A DNA stretch of 21,761 bases, from NCBI GenBank assembly GCA_001275005.1, contig JWZX01001297.1:1-21761 (forward strand), given 5' to 3'. Below, piece after piece: positions 15,988-21,761 of the stretch; positions within the stretch are counted from its first letter, which is position 1, and each line of letters begins with the position of its first letter. The position numbers and the translations under genes were made by a program. The stretch comes from Chrysochromulina tobinii (lineage: Eukaryota; Haptophyta; Prymnesiales; Chrysochromulinaceae). The notes under the pieces are model-generated. The model was given only the letters and a program-made list of their open reading frames with translations, ran no database searches and was not told the DNA's origin.

Positions 15988-17346
15988 ATGCGCTTCGTTC
16001 TGGTCGCATCTGTGGCTGCGACAGCGAGCGCGTTGCCGTGCGGCGCGCCGACGATCCTTGGCTTCTTCACGCCCAAGTGCGACGCGAACGGTCTGCTGCT
16101 CGCGCCCTTCGCCGGCGGCGTGCAGGAGGCGGTCGACCGCAGCGTGGCCTACTATGCGGCCGCGCCCTACGACCTGCCGCTGTCGCACAACTTCCAGCCC
16201 TTCGTCTGGGCCACATTCATGTCGGGCTTTGACTACTTGCCGACTTCATTGGACATCATCGCGGGAATGCAAGATGGCATGGGCCTGCTCAGCTACGTGA
16301 AGCTCTACAAGCGCGCCAAGGCCGGCCGCGGCGGCAACGCGACGGCCGCGCTTTCCGCCGCCGTTCAGCTCGGCGACTACCTCACAATCTGGGCGCTCAC
16401 GCCGGCACATGGCGTCTGGGCCAACGTCTCGCGCTCGACGGGCCTGAACATCGAGTGGCCGCTCAAGACCGCCTCGCAGGGCGATGCCGCCTTTGGCATC
16501 AACTGCATCGAGGTCGACCGCGTGGCCATGACCGCCTTCGCGCTGCTGCGCCTCTACGAGGCCGTGCCGACGCCGCGCTACCTCGCGCATGCCGTGCACT
16601 CGGCGCGCGTGCTCGCGGCCACACAAGTCGACGGCAACGCAACGGACGCGCCGTGGCCCTTCCGCGTCGACGCCGTCTCCGGTGCCTTTCTCAACGGCCA
16701 CAAGAACGGCGAGATGGCCTTTGCGCTGCGCCTCTTTCGCGCGCTCGCGGCGCCGCCTTACAGCATGCCCGAGTTCGCGCAGCCAGCTGCGCGGCTTTGG
16801 GCCTGGGTCCGCGACGTGCAGTTGCCCACGGCGCGGCCGGACGTAACGCCAGCAGAGTGCCTCTTTGTAAACTTCTTCGAGGACCGCACGACGACGCTCG
16901 ACAACAACCGCAATAGCTGGACGGCCATGGAGCTCGCGCGCCTGCTTGTCGAGGAGAAGGCGGCGCTCGACCCGGACTGGCAGGCGCACGTTGAGAGCAT
17001 CTTCGCGTACGTCCTTGCTCTCTTTGGCCACGCGTCAAACGTGGGCAATGCGACCATTGTGGGCGAGCAAGACGACGACAACAAGCCCTGGGGTGGTGCT
17101 AACTCGAAGCTCGCCGGCGTGGCCTCGCTCTACGGCTGCGCCTCAGGCAAGGCCGCCTTCAGCACACTTGGACGCCTGAACGCCTTCCACATGGCGCACT
17201 TCACCGATCCGACTGACGGAGGCCGCTCCGCAAACGCCTACGACGTCGACGTTGCGCCGACGCGCGGCGGGTGGACCCAGGATGCTTGGCTCGACGTGCT
17301 GCACAATCTGGTCGATCACCTCGAGGCCGAGGACGGCGTGTGCTGA
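15988..17346 (+). CDS. Secreted alpha/alpha-toroid (six-hairpin glycosidase-like) protein
   Basis: ATG 15988 gives a 452-residue protein with a clean signal peptide (MRFVLVASVAATASA, then LPCGAP). I chose it over longer in-frame starts (15934, 15364) because they run through antisense or non-coding sequence. The body is a series of amphipathic helix pairs with aromatic/Gly-rich turns, such as LGDYLTIWALTPAHGVW, NIEWPLKTASQGDAAFGINCIE, DAPWPFRVDAVSGAFLNGHKNGEMAFALRLFRALA and NNRNSWTAMELARLL. This is the layout of alpha/alpha-toroid carbohydrate-active proteins (six-hairpin glycosidases, C5-epimerase C-domains). Several N-glycosylation sequons (NAT, NVS) fit a secreted product. I cannot identify catalytic acids with confidence, so enzymatic activity is unproven. 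The stop is TGA 17344-17346. Confidence 0.7.
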   Translation: MRFVLVASVAATASALPCGAPTILGFFTPKCDANGLLLAPFAGGVQEAVDRSVAYYAAAPYDLPLSHNFQPFVWATFMSGFDYLPTSLDIIAGMQDGMGLLSYVKLYKRAKAGRGGNATAALSAAVQLGDYLTIWALTPAHGVWANVSRSTGLNIEWPLKTASQGDAAFGINCIEVDRVAMTAFALLRLYEAVPTPRYLAHAVHSARVLAATQVDGNATDAPWPFRVDAVSGAFLNGHKNGEMAFALRLFRALAAPPYSMPEFAQPAARLWAWVRDVQLPTARPDVTPAECLFVNFFEDRTTTLDNNRNSWTAMELARLLVEEKAALDPDWQAHVESIFAYVLALFGHASNVGNATIVGEQDDDNKPWGGANSKLAGVASLYGCASGKAAFSTLGRLNAFHMAHFTDPTDGGRSANAYDVDVAPTRGGWTQDAWLDVLHNLVDHLEAEDGVC

Positions 17347-17726
17347 AGCGCGCGAGGGAGAAAGTACAGAGAGTCAGTAGAGAGTCAGAGACCGTGTAGT
17401 TAACACCAGTATGCTACGCGCTCGACCGCTCCCAACCGGGCGTGTGCAGCGTGTACGGGTGATGCGGGTGGACGGTGGCGGGTGGTGCGTGTGCAAAGCG
17501 TGTATGGCAGTGGGCCGTCCGCCGCTGAGCACGCTGCCGTGTGCTCGGTTGCGGCCGCCCCGCGCCCGCGTCACCGGCGTCACGCCGGTCAGGGCTCGCG
17601 TAAGGGCGCGCACACGAGGACGCGCGAGAAGCATCCGACGCGTCACGCGCATGCACTGCCAGCATTGTGATGCATGCATCTGCATCCCAAATAGGATATG
17701 AATATAATAGTAGTTTGGTCTGATCG
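17347..17726. other. Intergenic region holding a decayed reductase fragment and a TATA-like patch
   Basis: These 380 bases contain the pseudogene fragment at 17497-17632, a GC-rich lead-in, and an AT-rich patch near 17696-17712 (ATGAATATAATAG) just upstream of ATG 17727. That patch may serve as a TATA-like element for the DUF4126-like gene. Confidence 0.45.
17497..17632 (-). pseudogene. Degenerate copy of the cytochrome b5 reductase-like gene 5' end
   Basis: The sequence matches 15469-15565, the first about 33 codons of the reductase gene. A 24-base identical stretch starts at 17497/15469; similarity continues through AGCACGCTGCCGTG, TTGCGGCCGCC and CACACGAGGACGCGCGA. Insertions totalling about 35-40 bases break the frame. 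Orientation matches the parent gene. It carries neither the FAD nor the NAD motif, so it is a non-functional fragment. Confidence 0.75.
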
Positions 17727-19139
17727 ATGATAGACATGCAGTCGAGACTCTACAGAGTCATCGCGAACCTCATCGTCCTAGCTTTGAGCGCCGCTGTTGC
17801 AGTCGCCACAGCCGTGTCCCTTGCTGCGACGCCCCCGAAGGATTGGCGGAATATACCAACGGGAGCACCGCGCCACCTAGTCGAAGGGGGTATCGGTGAT
17901 GCTGTCTCCGGAATGGTGCCAACGTTGCCAATGTTGCCAACAATGCCGATAGAGACTCTCGTCTACAAATGGGCCGTGCAGTACGCCCTCTCGACGGTCC
18001 TCTCGTCACAGTCGGGCGTGCGCGCCTTCACGCCGGCCCTCATCCTATCGCTCATGGCGATGGTCAATCCGGACGTCATCGAGCTCGACTCGAGCATGCA
18101 GTGGTTGCGCCATCCGGCCGCCGCCGCTGTGTTTTGTGTCCTCGCCGTGCTCGAGATCGTTGCCGAGTTTGTTCCTGCGGTCGACCACGTGCTGCACCAG
18201 ATCATGACCTTTGTGCATCCAGTCACTGGCATCATGATCGCGATTGCGCCCAAGCTCGGAGACGAGACCGTCACTGGCTTCGTGCAGGCTCCGATGGCCA
18301 TCTTCGATGGCGGCACGGTCGCGCTCATCTTCCACCTCATCAAGCTCCTGCTGCGCCTCTCCGGTTGCGGCTGCCTCTCGCCGGTCATCGCCGCCATCGA
18401 GACCACCGTCGTCGTGCTCGCCGTGCCTCTCGCCATCCTCTTCGGAGTGCTCGCGCTCGTGCTTGCCGTAGCGGTGCTGCTGGCCATCGTGCGCTGGCTC
18501 GTGCACACGTGCGTTCAGACGGGCCACGGGATTGAGGAGGCGCTCTTCGGGCCTCCGAACAACCCGGCGCGCCGCACTCTCAACTACATGCGGCGCGAGC
18601 ATCTCGTGCTCAATCTGGCGGTGCGGAGGCGTAACAAAGGGCTCGAACGCCCCGTGCGCGTCCTTCTACTCCTGGCCGTGCTCCTGTTCCAGCTGTACAT
18701 GGTAGGCGTCCTCGCGAGCGACGAGCTTCTCTCGCCACTCGGACGTGTGCTCCTCATCGCACTCGCTGCCATCCCGTTCCGCACCGCCTGTGTGCTCGTA
18801 CTCGGATGGGTGAGCCAGTGCGATCCGCCCGCCGCGCCACCAACGAAATCGTCGAAAGCGGACGAGCGTGATGGCGCCCCGACCTCGCTTTGTGCACAGC
18901 CGCGCGCCACGGTCGCCATCGTGCTCATCGTCGGGCTCGTCCTATGGCGCGCTGAGGTGAGGCTGGGTAGCGAGCACGTGCGCACCCCCGCCCAAGTGGG
19001 CGTTGACTACGTGTCCGCGATCGTCTTCGCGCTGTGCGTCTTCGAGCCGATGGAGCTCTTCGTGCTCCACCGCTGCTGCGGTAAGTGCTGCGCGTGCTGC
19101 TTCGATGACGGTGAGCTAGAGCCCCTCCTCTTAGCTTGA
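17727..19139 (+). CDS. Polytopic membrane protein with DUF4126-like segment
   Basis: The 470-residue product has a hydrophobic N-terminal segment (residues 13-34) and several further membrane spans up to residue 450. Residues about 95-185 read SGVRAFTPALILSLMA, then a LEIVAEFVPAVDHVLHQIMTF segment and HPVTGIMIAIAPKLGD. This follows the DUF4126 pattern known from bacteria (SG.R.F..LL.L, lEl.aD.iPgvD.......f..P..G.l.a). The first segment may be a signal anchor. A Lys/Arg-rich loop (NYMRREH...RRRNKGLERP) and a Ser/Asp-rich loop (TKSSKADERDG) separate later spans, and the C-terminus is Cys-rich (CCGKCCACCFDDGE). The biochemical role of DUF4126 is unknown to me. ATG 17727 is preceded by an AT-rich patch; the next ATG, at 17736, is also usable. 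Confidence 0.75.
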   Translation: MIDMQSRLYRVIANLIVLALSAAVAVATAVSLAATPPKDWRNIPTGAPRHLVEGGIGDAVSGMVPTLPMLPTMPIETLVYKWAVQYALSTVLSSQSGVRAFTPALILSLMAMVNPDVIELDSSMQWLRHPAAAAVFCVLAVLEIVAEFVPAVDHVLHQIMTFVHPVTGIMIAIAPKLGDETVTGFVQAPMAIFDGGTVALIFHLIKLLLRLSGCGCLSPVIAAIETTVVVLAVPLAILFGVLALVLAVAVLLAIVRWLVHTCVQTGHGIEEALFGPPNNPARRTLNYMRREHLVLNLAVRRRNKGLERPVRVLLLLAVLLFQLYMVGVLASDELLSPLGRVLLIALAAIPFRTACVLVLGWVSQCDPPAAPPTKSSKADERDGAPTSLCAQPRATVAIVLIVGLVLWRAEVRLGSEHVRTPAQVGVDYVSAIVFALCVFEPMELFVLHRCCGKCCACCFDDGELEPLLLA

Positions 19140-19158
19140 GGGCCCCACCCTGGGGCCC
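19140..19158 (+). other. GC-rich hairpin directly after the stop codon
   Basis: GGGCCCC and GGGGCCC (19140-19146 and 19152-19158) form a 7-bp stem with a 5-base loop starting one base after the TGA of the DUF4126-like gene. It may influence 3'-end processing or be incidental in GC-rich DNA. Confidence 0.35.
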
Positions 19159-19329
19159 CAGGGGGTTCATCCAGAAATTCCAGATCAGTACCAGATCGAT
19201 CCGGGTCACCCGCAGGTTGCAACACAAGAAGGAAACACAGGCGGGTACACACGCCGGATATGTTTAGGGGATGGTGTACTTCCGTCTCGAGCTATTCACA
19301 GTGAGCCAGTGTGAGGGTGAGAGGAGAAG

Positions 19330-20973
19330 ATGCTGTTCTTCATCATCGGCCTCGCAGTCGCCCTCAATGCGCCGGCGCCATCCATCGGTGGTCAGATTGA
19401 GGCCGCCACGAGCGGTGCCGCAGTCCTGGCTGCCGCCTCGCGCATTGAGTCGCCGACGCCTCCATTCTCGGCTCCACATTTAGCCCAGGACGTCCATCAG
19501 CTCAAGCGGCAGTCGCTGGCCTGCAATGCACTCGATGCGCTCGCGCGATTGCTCATTGGTTCAAGGAGCGATGCGGCGCGGCACGAGACGCTGCGTGACC
19601 CGCGCATGGCACCGCTCGTTCGCTGCGCCGCTGCGCCGAGCGTGTGCCGCGCTGACGGCGAGGTGGCTGCGCTGGACATGCAGTCGGCTCGCACAGTTGC
19701 CGTGTCGCTGACCGCGCTGGGCACGCTGTGCTCTGCGGACGCAGTGTTCTGCGCGCAACAAGGCGTAGCCCGTTCTGCTGATGCGGCATCGGCTCTCGGG
19801 CCTCTGCGCGACGCGGCGGCGCAGCTCGTAGGCCGTGCTGAGACGCTGGCTTGGCACATGGAGCTACAGGACGCCGTCGCCTCCCGCTGGGCAGCCCGCC
19901 GGCTGCTTGGCGCGCGTGCGAGCACCGACCGGCTCAACGAGCGCACCTGCCGCTTACCTTACGACTTCGTGCCCGGGCTCATCGCCCTTCCTTCTGCCGA
20001 CGCGTCGCTCAACCAGCCGTACCTGCCGTCGTTGGCCACCCTGGTGAGCTCGCTCAGCGCCGACGCTCTCGCCTCCCAGATCCAGTTTGAGCAGCAGGCG
20101 CTGATGACGGCCGATGGGCGCAAGGTGAGGGAGCGGCGGCACACGTGTTGGCTCGCCGAGGAGGGCATCGGCGCCCTCGCGTACTCAGGGAAGCTGATGA
20201 GTCCCGTGCCGCTGAGGCGGAGCGTTTTGGTGGCCGCGCTTCGTGATGCATTGCATGCAGACCTCAAGGAGCGCTTCGACTGCTGCCTGGCGAACCTGTA
20301 CCCGAGCGGTGGCACTGCGGCGTGCGCGTGGCACCGCGACCCTGAGCATGGCGACGCCATCGATGATGCCAAGTGGGACCGATCCACATACGTAGTCAGC
20401 TGCGGAGAGGCCCGCCGCTTTGCGCTGCGGCCTTGCCAGGTGGCGCCGCCGGCCGCGATCGTGGCTGCAGCGGCCGGCGCGGGGAGTGCCACGCCGCACG
20501 GCGACGCGGCGTCATTGATGAGTTCCGAGGCGATGCGCCACGTCGTCCCTCTGTACACCGGCGATGTGATGGTCATGCACTCGAATTGTAACGACGACTT
20601 CGAGCACTCAGTGCTGGCCGCACAGGGCGAAGGCAACGCGGGCGCGCGCGTCTCTCTCGTGTTCAAGCGCGCACTCGTCGGACGAGACGGCCGGCGCGGC
20701 CACACGCTCGAGGGGCAAGGGCGACGAGCGCGCGCAGCGCGCGCGCGCACAGAGGGAGAGGAGCGCCAGCATACGATCTCAGAGCGAGCTACGATCTCCG
20801 AGCGAGCTACGATCTCCGAGCGAGCTACGCGTGCGGTCGCGGCTCCTTCGTCGAGCCGAGCCAACGGCCGAGCCAACGGCCGTGGCAGCGGCCGTGGTGG
20901 CGACGGGGCCCGTGGACGGCGCGGTGCCGGCGGCGCTCGGCGCCGCGGCACCTCAGGTAGATACTCCAGCTGA
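19330..20973 (+). CDS. AlkB-like Fe(II)/2-oxoglutarate dioxygenase with hydrophobic leader
   Basis: The C-terminal half of this 547-residue protein is an AlkB-type double-stranded beta helix. It has NLYPSGG (the N.Y..G element) and WHRDPEH with the metal-binding H.D pair (His codon 20332-20334, Asp 20338-20340). It also has VVSCGEARRFALR, LYTGDVMVMHSNCNDDFEHSV with the distal metal His (20605-20607), and RVSLVFKR supplying the 2-oxoglutarate Arg. The layout is closest to ALKBH2/3-type proteins, which reverse alkylation on nucleic acids, but the substrate is not shown. The N-terminus is MLFFIIGLAVALNA followed by APS, a signal-peptide-like or bipartite plastid leader. It is followed by an Ala-rich helical region of about 200 residues with no recognised domain. 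The C-terminus is basic, with SERATI and RANGRG repeats that could bind nucleic acid. ATG 19330 fits the leader best. Confidence 0.85.
   Translation: MLFFIIGLAVALNAPAPSIGGQIEAATSGAAVLAAASRIESPTPPFSAPHLAQDVHQLKRQSLACNALDALARLLIGSRSDAARHETLRDPRMAPLVRCAAAPSVCRADGEVAALDMQSARTVAVSLTALGTLCSADAVFCAQQGVARSADAASALGPLRDAAAQLVGRAETLAWHMELQDAVASRWAARRLLGARASTDRLNERTCRLPYDFVPGLIALPSADASLNQPYLPSLATLVSSLSADALASQIQFEQQALMTADGRKVRERRHTCWLAEEGIGALAYSGKLMSPVPLRRSVLVAALRDALHADLKERFDCCLANLYPSGGTAACAWHRDPEHGDAIDDAKWDRSTYVVSCGEARRFALRPCQVAPPAAIVAAAAGAGSATPHGDAASLMSSEAMRHVVPLYTGDVMVMHSNCNDDFEHSVLAAQGEGNAGARVSLVFKRALVGRDGRRGHTLEGQGRRARAARARTEGEERQHTISERATISERATISERATRAVAAPSSSRANGRANGRGSGRGGDGARGRRGAGGARRRGTSGRYSS
20783..20829 (+). 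repeat. 18-base tandem repeat coding SERATI
   Basis: Two full and one partial copy of AGCGAGCTACGATCTCCG encode ISERAT repeats in the basic tail of the AlkB-like protein, with a diverged copy just upstream (20767-20782). The unit is in frame and nearly perfect, so it is recent. Confidence 0.85.
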
Positions 20974-21513
20974 CTCCAGAGCTCCCTGTTACATCTGTTG
21001 CGGGTGTGCCCGTAGTGTGGTGCGACGGACGCACGCTCACACGCACTGGTTCGTGGTTTTTGGTCTTTAGTTTGTCCGCTTTGAGCCCTCGCACACCCGA
21101 ACCAAACCCGAACCATGGTGCATGGAGACAAACAACGAGACCGGACGGTGATCCATCGGGCGACCATGCGGTGATTTCTGAAGTACCACAAGAAATGTTC
21201 TTTGTTGTCGGGGGTGGACGTGTGGTAACTTCAAACTTCCATTCCCTGGATGGGTGGGTAAAGACAGCAAGACACGCGGTATCCACGCGCCATCTTCCGA
21301 GCGCTCGCGGACTGATGACAAGTAAGGCACTCCTGTACCCGCTTGTACATGCTTGTATACCCGGTGTAGCGCCGCGCCGGTGACACACAGTCACACACGT
21401 TTACCTCACTCTCATATGACACCTGGGGAAACTTGGAAACTTACGGCCAGAACTTCAGCGCCGCGCGCGTGTGTCGAAGTCGCCTTGTGCTTACCCGGTT
21501 TGTCTCTGCTCAG
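20974..21513. other. Intergenic or 5'-exon region upstream of the calpain domain
   Basis: These 540 bases are lower in GC than the genes and hold no supported complete gene. The calpain frame is open upstream from 21370 without an ATG. Reading back it gives YDTWGNLETYGQNFSAAR, then a segment that could be a 45-base GT-AG intron (21469-21513, ending TGTCTCTGCTCAG). The N-terminal part of the calpain gene may therefore lie here as spliced exons. Confidence 0.4.
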
Positions 21514-21761
21514 ATGTACCACGACGATACCTTCGTGCCTTCGATCGCCCTAGAAGGCACGAAGCACGATGCCGAGCCCATCTGGGTACCTGCCTCGCGA
21601 CTCGGTGGGAAGGACGAGCCACCCATGCCACTCTTCTGGACCGTCGACTCGGGCGACCTGAAGCAAGGGGCCGTCGGCGATTGCTGGCTGATCGCTGCAG
21701 TGTCATGCCTCGCCAACTACCCCGAGGAGATCGAGGCCCTCTTCTTCGGCCACGGCGCAGA
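21514..21761 (+). CDS. Calpain-type cysteine protease, N-terminal part, cut by window edge
   Basis: The frame from ATG 21514 reads MYHDDTFVPS (the F.D..F entry of calpains), IWVPASRL, then DLKQGAVGDCWLIAAVSCLA. This is the calpain signature: the oxyanion-hole Gln (codon 21664-21666) and the nucleophile Cys (21682-21684) in QG..GDCW. The His and Asn of the triad lie beyond the window. Calpains are calcium-regulated cytosolic proteases, but some protist members are membrane-linked or inactive, so activity depends on the missing part. A pyrimidine-rich AG (21499-21513) immediately precedes the ATG, so position 21514 may be an exon start rather than the translation start. Confidence 0.85.
   Translation, partial: MYHDDTFVPSIALEGTKHDAEPIWVPASRLGGKDEPPMPLFWTVDSGDLKQGAVGDCWLIAAVSCLANYPEEIEALFFGHGA

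Noticed and set aside
1-21761. tRNA, rRNA, CRISPR arrays, insertion sequences or viral genes
   Set aside because: I saw no cloverleaf, rRNA-like segment, spaced direct repeats, transposase or capsid/polymerase motif. The tandem repeats present are coding or simple sequence.

Overview
This window is nuclear DNA from a GC-rich, compact, intron-poor eukaryote. A unicellular alga, most likely a haptophyte, fits best. The case for a eukaryote is direct: an ER-retention tetrapeptide (RDEL), integrin-type FG-GAP and CUB domains, ankyrin and armadillo arrays, a PARP catalytic domain, a calpain domain and candidate GT-AG introns. The alga guess is inference from Ala/Pro/Gly-rich low complexity, N-terminal signal/transit-like leaders on several proteins, and a RsuA-type rRNA pseudouridine synthase. 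I could not search a database, so the lineage is not proven.

Layout, left to right. 1-78: short CTCGACAG-type repeats. 194-2246 (-): Pro-rich protein with seven FG-GAP blades and one membrane span; its tail probably changes frame through a small intron. 2387-6004 (+): large ankyrin-repeat protein, divergent from the first gene. 6320-7375 (+): RsuA-family pseudouridine synthase. 7601-8476 (-): thioredoxin-fold/PDI-like protein with a CGFC site and C-terminal RDEL. 8741-13149 (+): in my reading a single two-exon gene encoding a CUB domain, twelve 41-residue ARM repeats, a membrane span, a Glu/Arg-rich coiled coil, a SAM-like helical module and a PARP catalytic domain with the H-Y-E triad. 13605-14561 (-): SAM-dependent methyltransferase-like protein with a leader. 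14655-15569 (-): NADH-cytochrome b5 reductase-like flavoprotein. 15988-17346 (+): secreted, probably alpha/alpha-toroid protein. 17497-17632: decayed copy of the 5' end of the reductase gene. 17727-19139 (+): polytopic membrane protein with a DUF4126-like segment. 19330-20973 (+): AlkB-like Fe(II)/2-oxoglutarate dioxygenase with a hydrophobic leader. 21514-21761 (+): start of a calpain catalytic domain, cut by the window edge.

The genes do not form an operon or an obvious pathway. They are single eukaryotic genes on both strands with gaps of about 90-540 bases. The most notable object is the CUB-ARM-TM-coiled-coil-PARP gene. It would place an ADP-ribosyltransferase on the cytosolic end of a membrane protein with an extracytosolic CUB/ARM region. 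That architecture depends on one predicted intron (11443-11675), whose phase joins the two reading frames exactly.
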